In this document: positions 8,001 to 12,448 of the stretch, piece by piece
How positions within the stretch are numbered: position 1 is the first letter of the stretch
Layout of the letters: each line of letters opens with the position of its first letter
Source of the DNA: Chloroflexota bacterium
GTDB taxonomy: Bacteria > Chloroflexota > Dehalococcoidia > GIF9 > UBA5629
Assembly (NCBI GenBank): GCA_026389655.1
Contig: JAPLHL010000019.1
Coordinates: 1 to 12,448 of the forward strand
Length of the DNA stretch: 12,448 nucleotides
Direction: 5' to 3'
The notes under the pieces: model-generated
The model's database searches: none
Told to the model about the DNA's origin: nothing
The model's input: only the letters and a program-made list of their open reading frames with translations
Translations under genes and position numbers: made by a program

Positions 8001-8045
8001 ATATGCCAAGACTGCAATTAGGGGTATTAAAGAATGTGTATTCAT
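5025..8045 (-). CDS. Membrane sensor with GAF-like, GGDEF and HD-GYP domains (c-di-GMP turnover)
   Basis: A 1006-residue inner-membrane signalling protein. Residues about 4-277 hold roughly nine hydrophobic segments. Two GAF-like regions (about 297-452 and 467-627) are joined by a short coiled-coil-like linker. The GGDEF diguanylate cyclase domain (about 630-787) has an intact GGDEF (708-712) and a product-inhibition I-site RSSD (699-702) five residues before it. The HD-GYP phosphodiesterase domain (about 802-987) has HDIGK (860-864) and HHHERWDGNGYP (912-923). Both catalytic halves look complete, so one protein may make and break c-di-GMP, with direction set by the sensor. The ATG at 8045 is preferred over the upstream TTG (8084) because a near-consensus promoter occupies that interval and the first membrane segment begins right after MNT. 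An ATG at 8057 lies inside the -10. The stop overlaps the convergent methyltransferase stop. Confidence 0.9.
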   Translation of the reverse strand: MNTHSLIPLIAVLAYIPLLIVVLNNRPWQRQKTIFAIFLLSMMIWSFGDFVFRSDFLISEKIYIAKATLCIMALGVTQLHYFLRTYYESEVPRFPLAYVLMGVSFIVIIAFIPQDVVVDDYVRPIYGIWVYPFLIAAFGMLVRDVYILLRRLKIIADPVLHNQIIYLAISVVANLVMSLVSITKFGLEFPISHVGNFLNAVIMTYAVFKHRLLDLRLVLRRGLTMLSMIASGVVIYLAIYVIGHFLFNIDLESLNALLGVGVALLVAFIILQMRGIITSQIDKLFYRESYVYRQELNDFARHRIKGVLNLDEFGNELLTLFCGAIRCKRVYLMLPQQNTGDFNIRFAAPSKEDRPSIVIKNDSPIIQWLKKENTYLPKEKLDIEPEFKGLWKEERENISQLSIQLFLPIISRGNMVGLLALGEKQNKGRYTLDDVHFSESIINNIATSLEKEYLQDQLRKREQELSLLNQLAGVISSSLNIQEVYDAFVKELKEVVQVNYTAIALIEGNQIYFAAISSEVGSAWHTGQKIPLANTATEWVSLNKRLYYETDLSNNKRFWTSAEYLKRGIQSVLYLPLINKGDVIGILILGSKKPGAYGPEQVILLEHLASQIAAPIENSRLFTKAEEVARVDGITQLFNRRHFDERMKEEIDRHARYGDILSILLLDLDNFKKYNDTFGHLAGDRLLVHASELIQSAIRSSDLAFRYGGDEFAVILPNSSTMDAFNVAERIRERVAFEMASRQIDVTVSAGVASWPGDGATLDELCYAADMALYYAKRTGQNRTSIASRTLFSLNEPSVSINIEAEVLSTIYALAATLEARDKYTYGHSRRVSRYAVATAEALNLAPEQVAVISAAALLHDIGKVGIPDHVLNKEGKLLDEEWELLKQHPRLSATIVGHVPSLAACLAAVRHHHERWDGNGYPSGLKGEAIPIEARILTVTDAFEAMISERPYRKALTFKQAVTELDKCSGTQFDPRVVQAFIPIALSTGPDDLELEMLKNRQTQD

Positions 8046-8055
8046 ACCTGATGTC

Positions 8056-8084
8056 ATTATCTGGGCGTGTAAATTAAAAGTCAA
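8056..8084 (-). promoter_or_regulatory. Near-consensus sigma70-type promoter of the c-di-GMP gene
   Basis: On the minus strand TTGACT (8079-8084), exactly 17 nt and GATAAT (8056-8061), one mismatch in each hexamer. The predicted start is about 8049, only about 4 nt before the ATG at 8045, so the transcript would be leaderless or nearly so. Confidence 0.65.
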
Positions 8085-8130
8085 GGGAATTAAGCGTTTT
8101 TAAGGCTGAAGTAGTACTAAAGTAGCCTAT

Positions 8131-8161
8131 TGGCTCAAAAAATGCACCCAAATGGCTCAAA
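8131..8161. repeat. Two TGGCTCAAA direct repeats, 22 bp apart
   Basis: TGGCTCAAA occurs at 8131-8139 and 8153-8161, about two helical turns apart. They lie about 47 bp upstream of the -35 of the c-di-GMP gene; the second overlaps the edge of the terminator stem. This could be a binding site for a regulator of that promoter, or chance. Confidence 0.3.
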
Positions 8162-8192
8162 TAAGGGCAGCCTCATAGAGGCTGCCCTTATT
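8160..8192 (-). terminator. Intrinsic terminator after the GH3-family gene
   Basis: A perfect 15-bp stem with a 3-nt loop ATA (AATAAGGGCAGCCTC/GAGGCTGCCCTTATT) lies 22 bp after the GH3-family stop codon. On the minus strand the stem ends in TTATT and continues TTGAGCC. The plus strand reads TTATTATTTTC, so it could stop transcription from either side. It insulates the c-di-GMP gene from the cluster to the right. Confidence 0.85.
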
Positions 8193-8214
8193 ATTTTCAC
8201 GGATTGGTGTTGAG

Positions 8215-9888
8215 TTACCTGGCTACGGGAGCGCCGATAGAGACCTTTTCTACCTTGATTTTTTCCGGTGCTGCGCCCTGCAAAATCCCAATTTCCTTTT
8301 CCGAAATATTTATGTGCTTCGGTTTTAAATGGGCCAGATCCGCACCCTGAGCTCGCCTCATTGACATATAATTAGCGAAAGCTCCTTTAGGGAGTGTAGA
8401 AACTTCTACAGGCATTGTGTTCAGTATGCTTTCGATGTCGCCGTACATGAAACCTTCATCCATTTTCTTCAACTCTTCGTATACCTTGACGGCTATCTGC
8501 TTCACATCGCTTGTGCAACTGTCCTTTAGCTCCATATAAAGGTGGAGCACATGCCCTTTGCCTCTCGCTTCTCTGCGTGCTGTCCACTCAACACAAGGAA
8601 CTCCGGTATTGCTTATGGCCTGCCATATGACTTTTTCGGTAAGCCTGATGAATCCGCCAATATCCAGTACATCATCTATTCTGCCGTCAAATTCCATTTG
8701 CGGCGTATTAATATTTAACTTATCGTTTCGCAGACTGGAAATTTTCAGAATGTCTCCTGTGCGGTATCTGATTAACGGCCCGCCGTGGAAGTTAGTGATC
8801 ACCAGTTCGTATTTTTCTCCCGCTTTAACTTCATCCAGAAGGACCGTCTTTAGATTATACGAATTATCTGACTGCCATTTCAGGTACTCGGGCTCAGGTA
8901 TAAATTCAAAAAAATCGAGGCTGGGATAAAAACTCATGGTCCCGAAATCCCATGTCTGTACGCCAACTATCCCGGCTTCTGTGCTGCCATATACGTTAAG
9001 AGGATACTTTCCCCATGTATCTTTGATTAATTGCCCGAAAATAGTTGCATCCGTGCCGCTTCCCATAATGCCCTTGATATCCCATAAGTCTTTTGGCAAT
9101 AATTTGCGTTTTGCCAGCTTACTTTTAATTAAGCCCCTGACTACGCGGAAAAGCGCTGAGGGTTGTGACAATAATGTTTTGAATTTTACGGAACTCATCT
9201 GGTCTCCCATTCTTTCTCCAATGGTAACCAGTGCAACAGTGATCCCAAAATAATAGTCAAATCCTTTTGATAAAGCCTGTTTAAAGCTAATGGCTATCCT
9301 GTCTTCAAATTCCATTTTTTCGGCCTGCTCCAGCGTTGGAAGGCTTACTCCATCCAATTCCTCGGTGGCCACGAATGCATATGTTCCGGAGGTATAAGGT
9401 CTGGGGGCAACTGCATAAATGAATTTAGCTCCCTTTTTCAATGCAGAGGCATCCCCTCTCCTTTTGCAACTGGCGAGGAGGCTAGTTGCTCCTCCTATTT
9501 TGCCAAATTCACTGCACATAGCTGCAGTTACAGGCATCCACTTGATACTTTCCCATTTAAAGGGAAATTCATTAGACCTTCCGGAAGTATGTTGCCATAG
9601 TATCGGCTTAGCTGGCAGAGCATCTTCTCTTTTCTCACTTAGTTCAGGGCAATAATTCTGATAGGTAGTTAGCGGTGCACGTTTCCTGAACTCTTCCACA
9701 TCCTGCGGAATTGTTGTCCCGAATATTTTCCTGCCAATTACCGACCTATTGAGCAACTCGATCTGTTCAAGTAGAAGTCTCTTTTGGATAGACATGAATT
9801 GTTCGATATTAAGGTCCAGAAAACCACAGCACATCTGCCATAGTTCATCCTTTCGCCCCGCGTGCATTAGTTCTTTGACTGTAGGCAT
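8215..9888 (-). CDS. GH3-family adenylate-forming enzyme (acyl-acid amido synthetase-like)
   Basis: The GH3 family activates carboxylic acids as adenylates; plant members then join them to amino acids (jasmonate, auxin conjugation). Bacterial members are mostly uncharacterised. The 557-residue product has the P-loop-like TSGRSNEFPFKW (101-112), YGSTEAG (300-306) in the position of the plant Y-x-SSE motif, GGPLIRYRTGD (369-379), FDGRIDDVLDIGGFIRLTE (400-418), and a C-terminal LPKGAFANYM with a candidate catalytic-type lysine K501. The P-loop departs from the usual S/T-S-G-T-T/S-x-G by having R, N and E, so its activity may differ. The ATG is supported by GGGAGGTG (9893-9900). It is preceded by direct-repeat copy A and a LuxI-like acyltransferase gene, and ends before a strong terminator. 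Substrate is unknown; making acyl amides is inference. Confidence 0.8.
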   Translation of the reverse strand: MPTVKELMHAGRKDELWQMCCGFLDLNIEQFMSIQKRLLLEQIELLNRSVIGRKIFGTTIPQDVEEFRKRAPLTTYQNYCPELSEKREDALPAKPILWQHTSGRSNEFPFKWESIKWMPVTAAMCSEFGKIGGATSLLASCKRRGDASALKKGAKFIYAVAPRPYTSGTYAFVATEELDGVSLPTLEQAEKMEFEDRIAISFKQALSKGFDYYFGITVALVTIGERMGDQMSSVKFKTLLSQPSALFRVVRGLIKSKLAKRKLLPKDLWDIKGIMGSGTDATIFGQLIKDTWGKYPLNVYGSTEAGIVGVQTWDFGTMSFYPSLDFFEFIPEPEYLKWQSDNSYNLKTVLLDEVKAGEKYELVITNFHGGPLIRYRTGDILKISSLRNDKLNINTPQMEFDGRIDDVLDIGGFIRLTEKVIWQAISNTGVPCVEWTARREARGKGHVLHLYMELKDSCTSDVKQIAVKVYEELKKMDEGFMYGDIESILNTMPVEVSTLPKGAFANYMSMRRAQGADLAHLKPKHINISEKEIGILQGAAPEKIKVEKVSIGAPVAR

Positions 9889-9916
9889 AGTACACCTCCC
9901 GCTATTAGGCTTCGAT

Positions 9917-10035
9917 ATACTATGGCACGATTGATGCGAATTTGGAAGGGATTGTATTCTAGAAAATAATTCTATCGGATGCGAAGATTAGGGCGTTGCA
10001 GGAGTAGTAAGCAGGTTATATTCGGTTTGGCCTGC
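9917..10035 (-). repeat. 119-bp direct repeat, copy A (upstream of the GH3-family gene)
   Basis: This segment aligns without gaps to 11146-11264 at an offset of 1229 bp, with about 14 mismatches by hand. The longest exact run spans 9955-9977 and contains TTCTAGAAAATAATTCTATC. It lies between the acyltransferase stop and the GH3-family ATG, ending 29 bp before the ATG. No terminal inverted repeats or transposase are visible. The mismatches concentrate in the half nearer 10035. Confidence 0.92.
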
Positions 10036-10099
10036 TGCGCTTCCCTGGCATTGTCTTAGAAGGAAAGTATATTATTATTTTATTTGTTGTTAGGTATAA

Positions 10100-11038
10100 T
10101 TATTTTCTAGAGATGATCAAGTTTTCATCCGGTGTTCTCTGTTCATCTTCGCCATAAAGCATTTTATATAAATCCGCCAAATCTGATTTTTGCTTGTTAA
10201 GTTCATCTTGACTCAATCCGAATTCTTCTGGAGACATGTACTCTAATAATTTTCTGTCAATCTTTGGTCTGGTCAGATCAGATGCTTCCCATTCGCCGTT
10301 CCTTATTCGTTCTAAAACATTTTTTCTTGATAGCACAAGTGGTATTAATTCCAAATATTCTATTGTTGTTTGACCACTGCTTGTATCTAGTTTTGTCGGC
10401 ACAGGGAATTTGTAATTTATAAAATTGCCAGATGAATCGGGTACCCTGCCCATACCAAATTTGCCATACAGCTTTGCAAGGCTTGGAGCGGCACAGGCAA
10501 ATGCGAGATTTACGATTTTTAAGCCACCTATTTCGCTTTTTGTAAGTTGCGCGGCATTCTTCCACATAAGCATGCTAACCGGATCATATTTCGTATCTAC
10601 GTTCTTTCTATTGCTAAGCCTGAAAAATCTGCCAAACTCTGCTATGTTTTCTGAAGCAATACCGGAATTTTCTATATAATGAGTTAAATTGAAACCAGGG
10701 TTACTATAAATCATTTCATCAGAATACCTGTTTTCCATTGGCAACCCAAACTCTTTATTATATGGGACTATTCGCATAGCACAAAAAACTTCATCTTTTT
10801 CATTTACTGCAACTAGATGAAAAGAAATTGGATCAAAAACATCATAAACCATATTTTTGTCTATATGAAAATCTATCCCATTATCGGCAATATACTTACC
10901 TTCCTTAGCATATAGTTCAAATCTTGCTCTATATATCGCATCTGCCGCACTATCTCCACCATCAATAAGATAGAATCTTACGGGTCCAAGTTCATCTATT
11001 TTCATAAATATCTTGTTTTTCAGTTGCATATGTATCAT
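10100..11038 (-). CDS. LuxI/FeeM-like N-acyltransferase (GNAT-fold acyl-amide synthase-like)
   Basis: A 312-residue cytoplasmic protein whose N-terminal two thirds resemble the LuxI/FeeM acyltransferase fold, in which an acyl-ACP or acyl-CoA donates its acyl chain to an amino group. The family-like pattern is YRARFELY (36-43), YDVFD (65-69), FHLVA (73-77), MRIVP (88-92) and EFGRFFRLS (134-142), with conserved-type acids and arginines at D66, D69, R89, E134 and R137. The C-terminal tail, from about 250, is charged, probably helical and unassigned. Exosortase-associated acyltransferases are an alternative, but no exosortase is in view. Sampled stretches are about one third GC, against about half in elp3. 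It is bracketed by 119-bp direct repeats, suggesting acquisition or duplication. The start is not certain: GGGAG lies about 12 nt upstream of the ATG at 11038, and in-frame ATGs follow at codons 4 and 12. Confidence 0.68.
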   Translation of the reverse strand: MIHMQLKNKIFMKIDELGPVRFYLIDGGDSAADAIYRARFELYAKEGKYIADNGIDFHIDKNMVYDVFDPISFHLVAVNEKDEVFCAMRIVPYNKEFGLPMENRYSDEMIYSNPGFNLTHYIENSGIASENIAEFGRFFRLSNRKNVDTKYDPVSMLMWKNAAQLTKSEIGGLKIVNLAFACAAPSLAKLYGKFGMGRVPDSSGNFINYKFPVPTKLDTSSGQTTIEYLELIPLVLSRKNVLERIRNGEWEASDLTRPKIDRKLLEYMSPEEFGLSQDELNKQKSDLADLYKMLYGEDEQRTPDENLIISRK

Positions 11039-11145
11039 TTGTTCAGGTATCTCCCATTTTAATCAGTAATTAAGTGATTATCTCCACATCATCAACGAAA
11101 TATCCGTTTATAACGTTGATGCCTATAGGTAGGAGTTCCCACGTA

Positions 11146-11264
11146 ATACTATGGCACGATTGATGTGAATTTGGAAGGGATTATGTTCTAGAAAATAATT
11201 CTATCGGATGCGAATATTAAGGCTTTTCGGGAGTGGTAAGCAGGTCAAATTCGGCTTGTACTGC
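11146..11264 (-). repeat. 119-bp direct repeat, copy B (upstream of the acyltransferase gene)
   Basis: Same-orientation partner of 9917-10035. Its right edge falls 2 bp from the stop codon of the ribbon-helix-helix gene, and its left edge lies 107 bp before the acyltransferase ATG. With copy A it brackets a 1229-bp unit (one repeat plus the acyltransferase gene). Beyond either edge the two copies lose similarity at once. Confidence 0.92.
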
Positions 11265-11266
11265 AA

Positions 11267-11593
11267 TTATAATTTCTTGGCTTTGATGGTTTTGCTGAGT
11301 CCCTGTAATTTCTGGCTTAACTTGTCCAGCTCGCCGTCGGTAGGCTGTTTGCCAAGTTCCAGGCCATAGCTGAGGAAGAATTCAAGGAAGCTCCTTAATA
11401 AATCCCTGATGCCTTCTTCAAATTGGTGAAACTCTTCTTTGGTTACCAGGTCAATTTGGTGCGGTTCGGCGGTCTGCTCAAAGTGACTGTCTATGATGAA
11501 ATTAATAAAATCAGAGACGCTCATGTCACCACGGTTCTCTTCAATTTTCTGAACTGTTTCAGTGTCCAGAATAAGCATTCTCTTTTCTGCCAT
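11267..11593 (-). CDS. Small ribbon-helix-helix-like DNA-binding protein
   Basis: A 108-residue protein. The N-terminal residues 5-42 fit a ribbon-helix-helix layout: a short strand KRMLILDTE, a helix TVQKIEENRGD and a second helix VSDFINFIIDSHFE. Such proteins bind DNA as dimers through the strand. The rest is charged, probably helical (EEFHQFEEGIRDLLRSFLEF), and ends in a lysine-rich tail. The ATG at 11593 is chosen because GGAGGAG (11600-11606) lies 6 nt upstream; a longer in-frame TTG start would consist of this ribosome-binding site. It follows the winged-helix gene by 17 bp and is surely co-transcribed. Likely a regulator, perhaps of the acyltransferase and GH3-family genes downstream (inference). 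Confidence 0.72.
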   Translation of the reverse strand: MAEKRMLILDTETVQKIEENRGDMSVSDFINFIIDSHFEQTAEPHQIDLVTKEEFHQFEEGIRDLLRSFLEFFLSYGLELGKQPTDGELDKLSQKLQGLSKTIKAKKL

Positions 11594-11610
11594 ACGCGTC
11601 TCCTCCAATT

Positions 11611-11886
11611 TTATTTCTCCTCGGGTTCCTTGAAGTTCAGGACCTCTAATACCGTCTCGATACTTTGTCTCAATCCGTGTCCCTTTTCTGTAACCTGATA
11701 AGCTACTGACGGATTGCCGATTTCCACCTTATCTATTAACCCCTGTGCCATCATGAACTTGAGATATTTTTGTATTTGCCTATAGCTCATATTGGCGCTG
11801 TACATGATCTCGGTTTTGCCCGCCCCATTCGCGCCAATTCTCAGCATATCGCTGATTATTTCAATATTCGACCGCCGTTGATTCAT
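11611..11886 (-). CDS. Winged helix-turn-helix protein, archaeal-like (HTH_45-type)
   Basis: A 91-residue DNA-binding protein made almost entirely of one winged-helix domain. A first helix (NIEIISDMLRIG, 7-18) is followed by GAGKTEIMYSANMSYRQI (21-38), the helix-turn-helix with recognition helix YRQIQKYLKFMMAQGLI (35-51), and a wing-like segment KVEIGNPSVAYQVTEKG (53-69). The 'KT.IMY.AN.SY.Q..KYL..M...GLI' pattern is common in archaeal stand-alone winged-helix proteins and also occurs in Dehalococcoidia. It is the first gene of the unit with the ribbon-helix-helix gene. A near-perfect promoter and several dyads lie upstream, so autoregulation is plausible. No Shine-Dalgarno lies at normal distance: AAGGGG is upstream of a hairpin that abuts the ATG. 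Confidence 0.8.
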   Translation of the reverse strand: MNQRRSNIEIISDMLRIGANGAGKTEIMYSANMSYRQIQKYLKFMMAQGLIDKVEIGNPSVAYQVTEKGHGLRQSIETVLEVLNFKEPEEK

Positions 11887-11887
11887 T

Positions 11888-11902
11888 TACCGGAACCCGG
11901 TA
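11888..11902. promoter_or_regulatory. Dyad/hairpin abutting the winged-helix start codon
   Basis: TACCGG-AAC-CCGGTA is a perfect 6-bp dyad one base before the ATG (11884-11886). On the minus-strand mRNA it would form a hairpin between the AAGGGG Shine-Dalgarno candidate and the start codon. It could be a translational control element or a DNA operator. Confidence 0.45.
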
Positions 11903-11916
11903 TGCCCCTTAATTCA

Positions 11917-11928
11917 AGTATATATACT
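11917..11928. promoter_or_regulatory. 12-bp palindrome at the predicted transcription start
   Basis: AGTATATATACT is a perfect palindrome that begins just downstream of the -10 (11936-11941), where transcription should start. This is a typical position for a repressor site. The winged-helix product is the obvious candidate binder (inference). Confidence 0.45.
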
Positions 11929-11935
11929 CTCGCGT

Positions 11936-11964
11936 AATATATAACGGTTTAACGATAATGTCAA
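11936..11964 (-). promoter_or_regulatory. Near-perfect sigma70-type promoter of the winged-helix/ribbon-helix-helix unit
   Basis: On the minus strand a perfect TTGACA (11959-11964), exactly 17 nt and TATATT (11936-11941). Transcription would begin near 11929, giving a leader of about 42 nt that contains the two dyads at 11917-11928 and 11888-11902. This is the best promoter in the window. Confidence 0.75.
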
Positions 11965-11977
11965 TGGACTATGTTAC

Positions 11978-11993
11978 ATCATATGCGTATGAT
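11978..11993. promoter_or_regulatory. Dyad upstream of the -35 element
   Basis: ATCATA-TGCG-TATGAT, a perfect 6-bp inverted repeat with a 4-nt centre, lies 14 bp upstream of the TTGACA. It sits between that promoter and the stop codon of the preceding gene. It could be an upstream regulator site; it lacks the GC content and U-tract of a terminator. Confidence 0.35.
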
Positions 11994-12006
11994 AGGCCCG
12001 GGGAGC

Positions 12007-12441
12007 TTATTGCCTTTTGAATAGCTGAAGGAATCGGTCCTGATACTGGCCCCATAGGTTCCACCGGTGCAGTTCGCTAATAAGTTCGGGAGCTCGTGAG
12101 GGGTCCTTCCGGGTAAGATCGAAGAGTTCCTCAATATTGGACAGGGCGTCCTTGGGTATACCACGCTCATCCGGGGCAAACCGCCCCTGGTTATGTAATT
12201 CTGAGAAATTGTGGTAAATAGAGCCGCTGGTCAGCTCAAATGTAAATTTTAACAATGACACATCCCACATTTCCTCTACCCCTTTAATGATTGCACTGAG
12301 CGGATCGCTTCGGTCGTCTATCATTTGATTTATTTTTTCCAGTACCGCTGCTTCGGGTTGTGAAACGATATTCATCTGGCACGTTTCGTTTTTGTAAGAA
12401 TATAAAATTCCCGGCTCATGGGGATTAAGCTCGGCAATCAT
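12007..12441 (-). CDS. Hypothetical protein, 144 residues
   Basis: I do not recognise this family. The product is soluble and mildly acidic, with no membrane segment, signal peptide or repeat. The first 25 residues (with NPHEPGILYSYKNETCQM) look strand-forming. A helical centre (PEAAVLEKINQMIDD) is followed by a conserved-looking stretch SAIIKGVEEMWDVSLLKF, and the end is rich in tryptophan and aromatics (ELHRWNLWGQYQDRFLQLF). Only 7 bases precede the ATG, with no stop in frame, so the gene may begin beyond the window and no ribosome-binding site can be judged. It is on the same strand as the winged-helix unit but separated from it by a 120-bp region with its own promoter, so probably a separate unit. 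Confidence 0.65.
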   Translation of the reverse strand: MIAELNPHEPGILYSYKNETCQMNIVSQPEAAVLEKINQMIDDRSDPLSAIIKGVEEMWDVSLLKFTFELTSGSIYHNFSELHNQGRFAPDERGIPKDALSNIEELFDLTRKDPSRAPELISELHRWNLWGQYQDRFLQLFKRQ

Positions 12442-12448
12442 TTGGAGA

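Noticed and set aside
8046..8084. TTG start at 8084 for the c-di-GMP protein
   Set aside because: This stretch holds a near-consensus promoter and no ribosome-binding site precedes the TTG.
9922..9969. Tiny plus-strand frame within repeat copy A (MARLMRIWKGLYSRK)
   Set aside because: Copy B has a TGA after five codons in the same frame, and there is no ribosome-binding site, so it is not a conserved peptide.
11173..11187. GGAAGGGATTATGTT in repeat copy B, nearly matching the elp3 -10 region (4317-4330)
   Set aside because: The match is only 14 of 15 bases with a gap, copy A does not keep it, and no -35 element fits, so a shared promoter cannot be claimed.
9917..11264. Insertion sequence or CRISPR explanation for the repeated segments
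   Set aside because: There are only two long copies, with no spacer periodicity, transposase or terminal inverted repeats.
11594..11608. TTG start at 11608 for the ribbon-helix-helix protein
   Set aside because: The extra codons are made of the GGAGGAG ribosome-binding site serving the ATG at 11593.

Overview
The window reads as a bacterial chromosome segment of moderate GC. The best guess is Chloroflexota, class Dehalococcoidia (inference, moderate confidence). Supporting signs are a short radical-SAM/GNAT Elp3 like the one known from Dehalococcoides, an archaeal-looking winged-helix protein in operon with a ribbon-helix-helix protein, a bacterial GH3-family adenylating enzyme, the membrane-anchored tail of an Ig-like surface protein, and sigma70-like promoters. 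No rRNA, tRNA, CRISPR array or intact insertion sequence was seen.

Left part (1-2944). The window opens inside an OppF-type peptide ABC transporter ATPase on the plus strand. A strong bidirectional hairpin terminator follows, then the decayed C-terminal end of a surface-anchored protein on the minus strand. Next is a complete minus-strand long-chain acyl-CoA ligase with two candidate promoters. A 31-bp motif overlapping the terminator recurs downstream of elp3.

Middle (2945-8214). elp3 (minus) and a Trm9-like methyltransferase (plus) are divergent, 86 bp apart. In eukaryotes these two activities are consecutive steps of wobble-uridine (mcm5U34) modification, so the pair is the clearest candidate for a compact bacterial version of that pathway. 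The methyltransferase overlaps tail-to-tail by 4 bp with a large minus-strand c-di-GMP protein (membrane sensor, two GAF-like regions, GGDEF with I-site, HD-GYP). That gene has a near-consensus promoter almost on top of its start codon.

Right part (8215-12448), all minus strand. The transcription order is: an unrecognised 144-residue protein; a control region with a near-perfect promoter and three dyads; a winged-helix regulator; a ribbon-helix-helix protein; a LuxI/FeeM-like N-acyltransferase; and a GH3-family adenylating enzyme. The AT-rich acyltransferase gene is bracketed by two same-orientation 119-bp direct repeats (about 88% identical by hand alignment). One repeat precedes the acyltransferase and the other precedes the GH3 gene. 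An acyl-transferring signal-synthase-type enzyme beside a GH3-type acyl-amide-synthetase-type enzyme, both behind the same duplicated control segment, is the most novel-looking system here. A role in making N-acyl amides is inference only.

Start sites were revised where Shine-Dalgarno or promoter sequence lies inside the longest open frame: acyl-CoA ligase at 2652, c-di-GMP protein at 8045, ribbon-helix-helix protein at 11593.
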